From NCBI GenBank assembly GCA_900540185.1, contig UQFH01000002.1, forward strand, positions 62,001-126,000: 64,000 bases of DNA, given 5' to 3'. This stretch comes from an uncultured Eubacteriales bacterium. GTDB lineage: Bacteria > Bacillota > Clostridia > Tissierellales > Peptoniphilaceae. Within the stretch, counting starts at the first letter, position 1. Each line of letters opens with the position of its first letter. The notes beneath the pieces were generated by a model. The model ran no database searches. It was given only the letters and a program-made list of their open reading frames with translations, and was not told where the DNA came from. Shown piece by piece: positions 18,038 through 26,142 of this stretch. A program made the translations under genes and the position numbers.

Positions 18038-18322
18038 CTAATCGTTTATTCTAACCTTGAGGTCAATTGGAGTTTCTTTTATTTTTATTTCATAATTATA
18101 ATTTTTATAAATCGAAATAAATGCTCTAAAAAACAGAGCGAAAAATAAAATAGAGACGGTGATTCTATTTCTTTCATTTACATTCACAGCTTCTATGTAG
18201 CTACAGATGGAGCAATTGTGGTGTGTGCAAATATGGTTCGCACAAAAAAGCGCCGTGCATGTAAAGAGAATTGTGAGCACGAGAAATATAAGTGCAAAAG
18301 CAAAAACAATTTTTTTATTCAT
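18038..18322 (-). CDS. Small Cys/His-containing membrane protein heading the zinc operon
   Basis: 94 residues with a strong site GAGGAGG before ATG 18322. Two hydrophobic helices (about 5-27 and 55-72) enclose an extracellular-looking loop with CANHICTHHNCSICS, which has four Cys and three His and could bind metal. First gene after the consensus promoter and 45 bp upstream of znuA. No family recognised. A zinc-related role is inferred from position and loop composition. Confidence 0.65.
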   Translation of the reverse strand: MNKKIVFAFALIFLVLTILFTCTALFCANHICTHHNCSICSYIEAVNVNERNRITVSILFFALFFRAFISIYKNYNYEIKIKETPIDLKVRIND

Positions 18323-18348
18323 AGAATCACCTCCTCAATATGAAATCT

Positions 18349-18401
18349 ATTATCATTTTCATTATAGGATTTTCGAATTCGGTTGTCAAATAAATGATAA
18401 T
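18349..18401. promoter_or_regulatory. Fur/Zur-like inverted repeats flanking the zinc promoter
   Basis: ATTATCATTT (18349-18358) and AAATGATAAT (18392-18401) are perfect 10-bp inverted copies placed on either side of the -35/-10. On the minus strand the start region reads TAATGAAAATGATAAT, close to the Fur-family box (GATAATGATAAT...). Likely a Zur operator. Confidence 0.6.
18361..18389 (-). promoter_or_regulatory. Consensus promoter of the zinc operon
   Basis: On the minus strand, -35 TTGACA (18389-18384), 17-bp spacer, -10 TATAAT (18366-18361): a perfect sigma-A promoter. Confidence 0.9.
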
Positions 18402-18524
18402 AAAAAGAAAAATAAAAAATACAGTAATAACAAATTTACACAAATGTGTTTAAAACAGATTTAATGGGTATATATAAATGCACGATTATATAGGGAATAT
18501 AAAATTTATTATGGAGGTATTATT

Positions 18525-19106
18525 ATGGAATTAAAAGGTTCAAAGACAGCAACCAATCTTATGACTGCATTTGCAGGCGAATGCCAAGCAGTTATGAGAT
18601 ACAAAATGTATGCAAGCCAAGCAAAAAAAGAAGGCTTGGAAGTAATTCAAGCGGTTTTTGAAGAGACTGCAGAAAATGAAAGAGCTCACGCAAACAGACT
18701 CTACAAATACTTAAAAGAAGAATTGAACGATGAAGGCATCACAATCAATGCCGAATATCCTGTTCACTTGGGAGACACTCTCACAAACTTAAGAGCAGCT
18801 GCTGAAGGTGAAGAATACGAACATTCAGATATGTATCCTACATTTGCTGAAATTGCAAAAGAAGAAGGATTCAAAGCAATCGCTGCAACATTGAAAGAAA
18901 TCGGGGAAGTTGAAGAACACCACGACAAGAGATACACTGAACTTGCAGACAGACTTGAAAAAGGTACACTCTTCGAAAGAGAAGAAGAAGTTTATTGGAT
19001 TTGTCTAAACTGCGGATATGTACACAAGGGCAAAAAAGCTCCTAAGAAATGTCCGGCATGTGATCACCCACAAGGATTCTTCAAAGTTTTACTCGAAGAT
19101 TATTAA
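18525..19106 (+). CDS. rbr: Rubrerythrin
   Basis: 193 residues. A four-helix diiron domain with GECQA (Glu19), ENERAH (Glu52, His55), a glutamate-rich turn near 94-97 and EVEEHHDKRY (Glu130, His133). It is followed by a rubredoxin-like domain with CLNCGYVHKGK and CPACDHPQ, binding one iron through four Cys. Reduces hydrogen peroxide in the cytoplasm of anaerobes. Ribosome site TGGAGG. It is divergent from the zinc operon, so the 200-bp spacer may hold sites for two Fur-family regulators (Zur, PerR); only the Zur-like one is clear. Confidence 0.95.
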   Translation: MELKGSKTATNLMTAFAGECQAVMRYKMYASQAKKEGLEVIQAVFEETAENERAHANRLYKYLKEELNDEGITINAEYPVHLGDTLTNLRAAAEGEEYEHSDMYPTFAEIAKEEGFKAIAATLKEIGEVEEHHDKRYTELADRLEKGTLFEREEEVYWICLNCGYVHKGKKAPKKCPACDHPQGFFKVLLEDY

Positions 19107-19113
19107 AAACAAT

Positions 19114-19140
19114 GCCGTCACTTTTGTGGCGGCTTTTTTT
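19114..19140 (+). terminator. Terminator of rubrerythrin
   Basis: GCCGTCAC-TTTT-GTGGCGGC stem and a run of seven T. Confidence 0.9.
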
Positions 19141-19141
19141 A

Positions 19142-19170
19142 TTGTGACAAAATTTAATATGTGGTATAAT
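19142..19170 (+). promoter_or_regulatory. Promoter of the second TetR gene
   Basis: -35 TTGTGA (19142-19147), 17-bp spacer, -10 TATAAT (19165-19170). Confidence 0.65.
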
Positions 19171-19199
19171 ATAAGTGTAAAGTTTCGAGAGGAGAAAAT

Positions 19200-19757
19200 A
19201 TGGCAAATCCTATTACTTCAAAAGAATCGATTTTAAAAGTTGCAAGAGAAATTGTTTCAAAAGAGGGACTGAAAGCTTTAAACATAAGAAAAATCGCAAG
19301 GGAATGCGACATTGCAATCGGCTCTGTTTATTACTACTTTCCGTCGAAGGACGAACTGATGATTGAAGTCATCGAAAGTGTTTGGGAAGACATCTTCAGA
19401 ATCGAGGAGATGGACTCTCAAGATATATCCTTTGTCGACTTTATTGAAAAAATCTTCAACCACACAGAAGAGGGCATTAAAAAATATCCGAACTTTTTCT
19501 CAATCCACTCGCTTACTTTCAAAGCGCAAAATATGAACAAAGCAAAAGACTCAATGACGAAATTTATCGATAAATTCAAAGAAAATCTTTTGGTTTCAAT
19601 CGAGAGAGACGAGTCTATAAATCAAAATGCATTCAATCCGGACTTTACAAAAGAACAACTTATAGAATTTATATTATCGGCTTTAATGTCGCTTGTGCTT
19701 CAGAAAAACTACGACACAAAGTCGCTCACTTATATGATCAAAAAGACAATATATTAA
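19200..19757 (+). CDS. TetR/AcrR-family transcriptional regulator
   Basis: 185 residues from ATG 19200, ribosome site GAGAGGAG. N-terminal helix-turn-helix: LNIRKIARECDIAIGSVYYY then FPSKDEL (about 27-52), a textbook TetR domain. The C-terminal ligand domain is unrecognised. The DUF2871 membrane gene follows 131 bp downstream behind a strong nested palindrome (19784-19817), its most likely operator, so local control of that gene is inferred. Confidence 0.88.
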   Translation: MANPITSKESILKVAREIVSKEGLKALNIRKIARECDIAIGSVYYYFPSKDELMIEVIESVWEDIFRIEEMDSQDISFVDFIEKIFNHTEEGIKKYPNFFSIHSLTFKAQNMNKAKDSMTKFIDKFKENLLVSIERDESINQNAFNPDFTKEQLIEFILSALMSLVLQKNYDTKSLTYMIKKTIY

Positions 19758-19758
19758 G

Positions 19759-19783
19759 AATCTCACCTCGGGTGGGATTTTAT
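19759..19783 (+). terminator. Probable terminator
   Basis: AATCTCACC-TCG-GGTGGGATT followed by TTTAT; short T-run. Confidence 0.55.
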
Positions 19784-19817
19784 TAGAGCATTTATTGAAC
19801 ATTGTTCAAACGCTCTA
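19784..19817. promoter_or_regulatory. Nested palindrome, candidate TetR operator
   Basis: TTGAACATTGTTCAA (19795-19809), a perfect 15-bp inverted repeat, is enclosed by TAGAGC (19784-19789) and GCTCTA (19812-19817). It lies between the TetR gene and the DUF2871 gene. Confidence 0.55.
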
Positions 19818-19888
19818 GCAAAATTGGTTAAAATCATTTGCCGAAATGAGTGACAAATGCTTTTAAATAAAATTGAAAGGAGAAGCAA

Positions 19889-20317
19889 ATGACAAAAAAA
19901 TACGTAAACCTCTCATTTATCTACGCAATAATCGGACTTGTTGCCGGTGCGTTCTATCGTGAATTCACAAAATACATCGGCTACACGGCAAGGACGAGAA
20001 TGGCGCTTGCGCACCCGCACTTTTTAGTTTTAGGCGCATTTATGTTTTTGATTATCGCGCTGTTTTCAATGAATTTGAAGTTCGAAAATGAGAAGACATT
20101 TAAAACATTCTTTTTAAGCTACAACATCGGAGTTGTAATTACGGCGGCGATGCTATTTCTCCGCGGACTCACGGAAGTGATGGACTGGGGCAGCAAGAAA
20201 GCGCTCGACGCGTCGATTTCGGGTATCGCGGGCGTTGGTCACATCGTCCTTACGGTGGGATTTGTATTTATGTTTATCACGCTCAAAAGAGCGATTGATA
20301 ATAGAGCGAGAAACTAG
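19889..20317 (+). CDS. DUF2871 four-TM membrane protein
   Basis: 142 residues, four hydrophobic helices. GLVAGAFYREFTK, LAHPHFLVLGAF and LRGLTEVMDW match the conserved parts of DUF2871, a bacterial integral membrane family with conserved His/Arg in the helices, of unknown function. Ribosome site GAAAGGAGAAG. GC content is higher than in the flanking accessory genes. Probably under control of the adjacent TetR protein. Confidence 0.75.
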   Translation: MTKKYVNLSFIYAIIGLVAGAFYREFTKYIGYTARTRMALAHPHFLVLGAFMFLIIALFSMNLKFENEKTFKTFFLSYNIGVVITAAMLFLRGLTEVMDWGSKKALDASISGIAGVGHIVLTVGFVFMFITLKRAIDNRARN

Positions 20318-20372
20318 AGTTTCAAACTCGAGACAAGATTTTCTCTTTAAACGGAAATCATAACTCCTTGGA

Positions 20373-20406
20373 AATAAAGGACTGTAAGCGGGCCTTTATT
20401 TTTTGG
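20373..20406 (+). terminator. Terminator
   Basis: AATAAAGG...CCTTTATT with a central mismatch and a following T-run. Confidence 0.6.
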
Positions 20407-20488
20407 GATTTTAAAATTGCTGCAAATAGTATTTATTTAAGGATAAATTGATGAAGAAAATCATAAAACAACTAAACATTTGCACAAA

Positions 20489-20517
20489 AAAAGAAGCTAC
20501 AAAAAATAGCTTCTTTT
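20489..20517 (-). terminator. Terminator of the MFS gene
   Basis: AAAAGAAGCTA / TAGCTTCTTTT hairpin; the minus strand continues into a T-run. Confidence 0.8.
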
Positions 20518-20520
20518 AGT

Positions 20521-21759
20521 TTATGCCTCAACTTTTACAGTTTTATCGAAGACGAAGTAGCCGATTATAAAGAGGATCACAAGCGCCATTATGCCATAAT
20601 TTTGTTTTCCGGTTATGTCGGTCACGACTGCAATAAGAAGTGTGCCGAACATGCTTGCGCCTTTTCCGAAGATGTCGAAAACTCCAAAATATTCGCCGCT
20701 TTTTTCAGGCGGAATAATTTTTGCAAAGTAGCTTCTTGAGAGCGCTTGAATTGCTCCTTGAAACATTCCGACGAGAATTGCGAGTATCCAAAATTGTGTG
20801 AGGTTGTTCAGGAATGTCGCATAGAGCGTGATTAGTCCGTATGCGACGATTGTAATTTTTAGAAGGGTTTCGGTTTTGTATTTTTTTGAAATGCGACCGA
20901 AGTATATTGCGCATGGGAATGCAACGATTTGCGTTGCAAGAAGTGCGAGTATAAGTCCTGAGGAGTTTAGCCCCAAACTTTCACCGTATGCAGTCGCCAT
21001 TCCGATTATCGTGTAGACTCCGTCGATGTAGAAAAAGAATGAGAGTAGGAAGTATTTTATTTTATTATTTTCCCAAATTTCTTTTATAGTTTTTAGAAGT
21101 CTTTTAAAAACAACTTTTGGAGTTGTGTTTTGGTTTTCGATGTAGTATTTTTGCTCGTATGTCTTTATAAGTGGCACTGAGAATAAGAGCCACCATGCGG
21201 CGTTTAGCGCACATATGATTATCATCGAGGTCGAAAGCGATAGCCCGAAAAGGTCGCCGCCTTTTGTCGCAAGTATTATACTTATAATAAACGGAACACA
21301 GCTTCCGATGTAGCCCCATGCGTAGCCCAAAGAGCTCACTTCGTCCATTCTTTCATTTGTCGTGACGTCGGGGAGCATGCTGTCGTAGAAGACGAGCGAG
21401 CCGTTAAATCCGATTTTTGTTATGATGAATATTATTAAAAAGACAACCCAGTTCGTTGTGAGCGGTTGAACGACGAGTCCTGCAATTCCGAGAAAGAGAA
21501 ATATTTGAAACATCGGCTTTCTTTTTCCGCGGCCGTCGCTTATTGCGCCGAGAATCGGACTTAAAATCGCAATCACGAGTGTCGAGATTGTCATTGCATA
21601 GCCCCAACTTGCGAGGTAGTCCGCACTCGAGAGCGAGTTTTCGCCGATCGATTTAAATAGTATCGGAATTATTGTGGTTGCAAGAAGTATATAGGCGCTG
21701 TTTCCAACGTCATATTTTACCCAGTTTTTTTCAAGTTGTGTTAATTTTATTTTAGACAC
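20521..21759 (-). CDS. MFS transporter, Atg22/UMF1-like
   Basis: 412 residues from GTG 21759: this start has AGAAAGGA 9 nt upstream and overlaps the stop of the preceding gene, whereas longer starts run deep into it. About twelve TM helices. AISDGRGKRKP in the first cytoplasmic loop is the MFS signature, and the start KLTQLEKNWVKYDVGNSAY is typical of the vacuole effluxer/UMF1 branch, whose bacterial members are thought to export amino acids or small peptides. Second gene of a two-gene operon with a phospholipase-like protein. Confidence 0.8.
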   Translation of the reverse strand: MSKIKLTQLEKNWVKYDVGNSAYILLATTIIPILFKSIGENSLSSADYLASWGYAMTISTLVIAILSPILGAISDGRGKRKPMFQIFLFLGIAGLVVQPLTTNWVVFLIIFIITKIGFNGSLVFYDSMLPDVTTNERMDEVSSLGYAWGYIGSCVPFIISIILATKGGDLFGLSLSTSMIIICALNAAWWLLFSVPLIKTYEQKYYIENQNTTPKVVFKRLLKTIKEIWENNKIKYFLLSFFFYIDGVYTIIGMATAYGESLGLNSSGLILALLATQIVAFPCAIYFGRISKKYKTETLLKITIVAYGLITLYATFLNNLTQFWILAILVGMFQGAIQALSRSYFAKIIPPEKSGEYFGVFDIFGKGASMFGTLLIAVVTDITGKQNYGIMALVILFIIGYFVFDKTVKVEA

Positions 21760-22549
21760 CGTTAAAATCCTTTCTGTAATTTTCAAGTTCCTTGCCGTCT
21801 TCAAACATATATTCCAAAGTTTTGTCCAAAAATCCCGGGGCAGCTTTTAGAGTTTCGTCGTACATTTTGGACAGAATTTTGTTTGAATCTTCGGCATATG
21901 GAAACGGTTTATGAGTTATGAGTTGCCCGCCGAAAGTATATTTATGTCCTATAAGTCCGAGAGTTCCCAAAATAAATTTCTCTTTCAGCTTTGAGTCGTT
22001 GTGAAAAAAGTTTTTCACAAATACCATATTTGAAATTGACTTCTCGATATTTTTCATGTCCACGCGTTCAAAATTTTTGTAAATCGGGTAGATGTGTTTC
22101 GCATAAGCTTTGTCGGGAATGAGATTCGACTGTATAAATTTAAACTCGTTTTCGCCGTCGAGATTTAAATAGTACCTGTCGAGTTCGCTCTCGATATTTA
22201 AATGGCCGTAGTCCTTTCTTTTGAGCGCTTCGACAGTCGGGTGAAGCGAGCTGTCCAAAAGAAAATGGAGGACAAGCCCCAAGAAATAGCTTCCCGTTTT
22301 TGTCTCGAGGTCTTCGGCGTCGAAATCTTTTTTTATAGTCGCGAGAACTTCCGAAAACTTTTTGTTGTGAATGTCCGTGCCGGGATTACTGCCTTTTAGC
22401 GCATTTTTTATGTTGAAGAAAAAGAAATCCGGGCCCTGGTTTCCAAACAAAAAAAGCTCTTTGTCGATATTTATAATTCTCTTTATTCGCTCGGGCGCAA
22501 TCTTCATAAAGTCGCGACCGAAGTGATAGTGTGTGTAAAAACTTGGCAT
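21752..22549 (-). CDS. Zinc-dependent phospholipase C-like protein
   Basis: 265 residues, no signal peptide. Motifs HYHFGRDF (8-15), GNQGPDFFFF and HFLLDSSLHP with several His and Asp match the zinc-dependent phospholipase C/S1-P1 nuclease-like fold (PF00882) in its cytosolic Firmicute form. Metal ligands His and Asp are conserved. Substrate unknown; bacterial members without export signals are uncharacterised. Ribosome site AAAGGAG; the downstream MFS gene overlaps by 8 bp, so the two are coupled. Confidence 0.75.
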   Translation of the reverse strand: MPSFYTHYHFGRDFMKIAPERIKRIINIDKELFLFGNQGPDFFFFNIKNALKGSNPGTDIHNKKFSEVLATIKKDFDAEDLETKTGSYFLGLVLHFLLDSSLHPTVEALKRKDYGHLNIESELDRYYLNLDGENEFKFIQSNLIPDKAYAKHIYPIYKNFERVDMKNIEKSISNMVFVKNFFHNDSKLKEKFILGTLGLIGHKYTFGGQLITHKPFPYAEDSNKILSKMYDETLKAAPGFLDKTLEYMFEDGKELENYRKDFNGV

Positions 22550-22583
22550 ATTACTCCTTTCATTTCATTATTTTCTTATATTT

Positions 22584-22612
22584 ATTATATAATAGTTTCA
22601 ATTTATATTCAA
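22584..22612 (-). promoter_or_regulatory. Promoter of the phospholipase/MFS operon
   Basis: Minus strand -35 TTGAAT (22612-22607), 17-bp spacer, -10 TATAAT (22589-22584). Confidence 0.7.
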
Positions 22613-22743
22613 TTTAAAAACATTTAGCGAGTGTAATAATTATGCAAAAAATATAGAAGCTTTTTCAACTTTTTTAATAAAATTTAAACATATAAATAAA
22701 TTCGATTTTATATTTAAAATCTCGCAAAAAATGTGTATTTACT

Positions 22744-22773
22744 TTGACAAATGTGTTATTTTCGTGTTATAAT
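22744..22773 (+). promoter_or_regulatory. Promoter of the proS T-box operon
   Basis: -35 TTGACA (22744-22749), 18-bp spacer, -10 TATAAT (22768-22773). Confidence 0.85.
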
Positions 22774-22779
22774 ATTAGT

Positions 22780-22964
22780 GAAAGAATAGTAGACATTTTT
22801 TCGGCCTACAGAGAGTATCCGGTCGGTGAAAGGATATGGCGGAAGATGTTGAACCGGTCTTTTTATTTTGTATTTATACACGGTTTGACGCGTTATAGTT
22901 TTTCGAGTATTAATTTTGAGTGGTACCGCGATTTATTCGCCTCAATTCGTTGGGGTGTTTTTTT
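22780..22964 (+). ncRNA. T-box leader, probably proline-specific
   Basis: The conserved T-box GTGGTACCGCG at 22920-22930 precedes a terminator with stem CGCCTCAA (22938-22945)/TTGGGGTG (22950-22957) and a T-run. Upstream, AGAGAG and GTTGAACCGG place the codon CCG (proline) after a GAA, as in specifier loops. The leader ends 24 bp before proS. Uncharged tRNA-Pro should stabilise the antiterminator and allow expression of proS and following genes. The fold was not computed, so the specifier is an inference. Confidence 0.85.
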
Positions 22965-22987
22965 ATATTATTTTTTGGGAGGAAATT

Positions 22988-24697
22988 ATGAGATTATCAC
23001 AGCTTTATATGCCGACTCTAAGAGAAGCACCGGCTGATGCGGAAATTATAAGTCACAAGCTCATGCTCCGTTCGGGCATGATTAGAAAGTCTTGTTCGGG
23101 AGTTTATTCTTATTTGCCGCTTGGTTTTAGAGTTTTAAGAAATATTGAAGAGATTGTAAGACGAAATATGGATGAGTTCGGTGGACAAGAAATCAGAATG
23201 AGCGTTGTTCAACCTGCAGAAATTTGGCAAGAGTCCGGTCGTTGGGAAAAATACGGACCGGAAATGTTTAAAGTGAAGGACAGAAACGGACGCGATTTTT
23301 GTCTCGGACCTACGGCGGAAGAATATTTTACAAGTCTTGTTAAAGATGAACTCACAAGCTACAAGTCGTTGCCTTTAAATATTTATCAAATTCAAATCAA
23401 ATATAGAGACGAAAAGAGACCGAGATTCGGTTTGAATCGTTCGCGTGAATTTTTGATGAAGGACGCATATTCATTCGACAGAGATCCGGAAGGAATGGCA
23501 AAGAGTTACCACAATATGGAAAATTGCTACGACAGTATTTTCACGGAACTCGGACTTGAGTATGTAAAGGTCGACTCCGACTCGGGACAAATGGGCGGAA
23601 ATATGACAATTGAGTTCCAAGCTCTTTCGGAAACGGGAGAAGGCGAACTTTTCTACACCGAAAATTATAAATTCGCAGCAACGGATGAAAAGTGCGAAGT
23701 AAATTACGAAGTCAAGTCGAAAAACGACGCGGAACTTCCAAAGGAAAAGAAGGAAACGCCGGGCTGTAAAACAATTGAAGACGTCGCAAAGTATTTAAAC
23801 AAAACGCCGGATGAATGTGTAAAGGCGATTGCAATAAAAGTTAAGGACGAAAAGTTTTTCATTTTCATTCCGGGCGACAGGGAACTCAATATGACGAAGT
23901 TCCAAAATTTCGCAGGTGTAAATGATTATGACATCGAAATGATGTCCGACGAAGACATTGTTTCTGCGGGTAGCGTGCCGGGATATATGGGACCGTTTAA
24001 TCTTGACGGACGTGTAATTTTGGACAAGCGTATAAAGGAAATGAAGAATGTGGTCGTCGGTGCAAATGAAGAAGGCATGCATTTTGTAAATGTAAACTTC
24101 GGACGCGACTTCGACGGAGAAGACGGCGGAGATCTTTTGATGGCAAGAGAAGGAGATATGGCTCCTGACGGAAGCGGAGAGCTCAAAGTTCGCCGCGGCA
24201 TCGAAGTCGGACAAATTTTCGGACTCGGCACGAAATATTCCGAATCTTTGGGCGCAGGATTTTTGGATGAAGACGGCGTAAAGAAGCCTTTCTGGATGGG
24301 AAGCTACGGCGTCGGAATTTCAAGAACAATAACTGCAATCATCGAGCAAAATCACGACGATTTCGGAATCATTTGGCCGATAAATGTTGCACCATATGAA
24401 GTTATCATAAGTGTCATGAATGTAAATGATGAAGAACAAGTAAAAGTTTCGGAAGAACTTTACAAAAATTTAAGCAAAAAATACACAGTTTTGATTGACG
24501 ACAGAAGCGAAAGAGCAGGAGTTAAATTCAACGACCGCGACCTTATCGGGATTCCTTTAAGAATCACCGTCGGCAAGGGTGTCGCAGACGGAGTGGTTGA
24601 ATTTTCAAAGAGAGTAACTCCGAAAGATAGAGTTGATGTAAAAATTGAAGATATAGAAAATGTTATTGAAGAAGAAAGGAGAAATTTATGTCGGTAA
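22988..24697 (+). CDS. proS: Prolyl-tRNA synthetase
   Basis: 569 residues from ATG 22988 (GGGAGG 8 nt upstream); a longer in-frame start would lie within the T-box. Bacterial-type ProRS of full length: N-terminal class II core with LPLGFRVLRNIE and motif 2 around PRFGLNRSREFLMKDAYSF, a YbaK-like editing insertion (about 225-400, e.g. GCKTIEDVAKYLNKTPDECVKA), and the C-terminal catalytic/anticodon part with GSYGVGISRTITA. Charges tRNA-Pro in the cytoplasm. T-box controlled. The last 10 bp overlap gltX. Confidence 0.97.
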   Translation: MRLSQLYMPTLREAPADAEIISHKLMLRSGMIRKSCSGVYSYLPLGFRVLRNIEEIVRRNMDEFGGQEIRMSVVQPAEIWQESGRWEKYGPEMFKVKDRNGRDFCLGPTAEEYFTSLVKDELTSYKSLPLNIYQIQIKYRDEKRPRFGLNRSREFLMKDAYSFDRDPEGMAKSYHNMENCYDSIFTELGLEYVKVDSDSGQMGGNMTIEFQALSETGEGELFYTENYKFAATDEKCEVNYEVKSKNDAELPKEKKETPGCKTIEDVAKYLNKTPDECVKAIAIKVKDEKFFIFIPGDRELNMTKFQNFAGVNDYDIEMMSDEDIVSAGSVPGYMGPFNLDGRVILDKRIKEMKNVVVGANEEGMHFVNVNFGRDFDGEDGGDLLMAREGDMAPDGSGELKVRRGIEVGQIFGLGTKYSESLGAGFLDEDGVKKPFWMGSYGVGISRTITAIIEQNHDDFGIIWPINVAPYEVIISVMNVNDEEQVKVSEELYKNLSKKYTVLIDDRSERAGVKFNDRDLIGIPLRITVGKGVADGVVEFSKRVTPKDRVDVKIEDIENVIEEERRNLCR

Positions 24698-26142
24698 GAT
24701 TACGTTTTGCGCCATCACCAACGGGTTGGCTTCACATAGGGGGACTAAGAACTGCACTTTTCAACTATTTATACGCAAAGAAAATGGGCGGACAATTTAT
24801 TTTGAGAATTGAGGACACGGACAGAACAAGATATGTCGAAGGGGCTGTCGAAAATCTTTTGGATGCGCTAAATTGGAGCGGCATTGAAAATGACGAAGGT
24901 CCGAAATATGTAGACGGCGAACTCAAAGAAGTCGGAAAATATGGACCATATGTCCAATCAAACAGACTCCCGCTCTACAGAAAATATGTCGACGAGCTCA
25001 TCGACAAGGGCTACGCATATTACTGCTTCTGCGACAAGGAAAGACTCGACGCAATAAGAGCCGAAAGGGAAGCAAAGGGTTTGATTCCGAGATATGACGG
25101 TTTCTGTCGCTCAATTCCTATTGAAGAAGCAAAGAAACGCGTTGCAAACGGTGAACCTTATGTTGTAAGACTTAAATTAAATAAAAACGAAGACGTAACG
25201 TTTACGGATTTGGTTCGCGGAAAAATTACTATAAACACAGACGATATGGACGACCAAGTTCTTTTAAAGAGCGACGGTTTCCCGACATACCACATGGCGG
25301 TTGTCGTTGACGACCATTTGATGGGCGTGACACACATCGTTCGCGGTGAAGAATGGCTTCCTTCAACTCCGAAGCACGTTCTTCTTTATCGCGCACTCGG
25401 TTGGGAAGAACCGACTTATGTTCACCTTCCGACAGTTTTGAACAAATCGAGAAAGAAACTTTCGAAAAGAGAAGGAGATGTTGCAGTCGGCGACTTCAGA
25501 AAAGCGGGATATCTTCCGGATGCTCTTATAAACTTCCTCGCTCTTATCGGATGGAGTCCTGACACTGAAGACGAAATTATGTCGATGGATGAAATGATTG
25601 AGGAATTTTCATTCGAAAGAGTATCAAAGACGGGCGGAATTTTTGACGTCGACAAACTCAATTGGATGAATGCACACTATATCAGAAACAAGGAAAATGC
25701 GGAACTGCTTGACCTTGCAGCACCTTTTATGGAAGAAGTTTTAGGAATTTCCGAAGAAGAAATCATGAACAATCGTGAATACTACGAAATTATGATGGAA
25801 GCTGTCAAGGAAGACTGCGACACGCTCAAAGTGGTCGCTGAAAAATGCAAGATGTTCACCGAAAGCGAAGTGCATTATGATGAAGACACGAAAGAATGGC
25901 TTGAAAGCGAAGACCTTCCTGTTTTAAAAGATGGCATCAGAAAACTTCTCGAAGACAAGGAAATGACTTTGGAATATGCGGAAGAATTTATGAAACTTCT
26001 CAAAAAAGAAACCGGAGTCAAGGGCAAAAATTTATTTATGCCGGTCAGATGTCTTCTCACCGGAAAGGCAAAGGGACCTGATTTCGTTCACGTGCTCTAC
26101 CTTTTGGGCAAGGATAAAATTTTAGAGAGGATAGATAAATAA
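24688..26142 (+). CDS. gltX: Glutamyl-tRNA synthetase
   Basis: 484 residues. Class I signatures: FAPSPTGWLHIGGLRTALF at the N-terminus (HIGH-type) and KLSKREGDV (KMSKS-type). A Cys cluster is absent, as in many Firmicute GluRS. Full length for the discriminating/non-discriminating family; which tRNAs are charged cannot be decided from sequence alone. Ribosome site AAAGGAG inside the end of proS, with overlap, indicates coupling. The stop TAA overlaps the next ATG. Confidence 0.96.
   Translation: MSVRLRFAPSPTGWLHIGGLRTALFNYLYAKKMGGQFILRIEDTDRTRYVEGAVENLLDALNWSGIENDEGPKYVDGELKEVGKYGPYVQSNRLPLYRKYVDELIDKGYAYYCFCDKERLDAIRAEREAKGLIPRYDGFCRSIPIEEAKKRVANGEPYVVRLKLNKNEDVTFTDLVRGKITINTDDMDDQVLLKSDGFPTYHMAVVVDDHLMGVTHIVRGEEWLPSTPKHVLLYRALGWEEPTYVHLPTVLNKSRKKLSKREGDVAVGDFRKAGYLPDALINFLALIGWSPDTEDEIMSMDEMIEEFSFERVSKTGGIFDVDKLNWMNAHYIRNKENAELLDLAAPFMEEVLGISEEEIMNNREYYEIMMEAVKEDCDTLKVVAEKCKMFTESEVHYDEDTKEWLESEDLPVLKDGIRKLLEDKEMTLEYAEEFMKLLKKETGVKGKNLFMPVRCLLTGKAKGPDFVHVLYLLGKDKILERIDK

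Noticed and set aside
22744..23037. Open frame over the T-box leader
   Set aside because: It covers the riboswitch and proS start in another frame; the RNA features explain the sequence.
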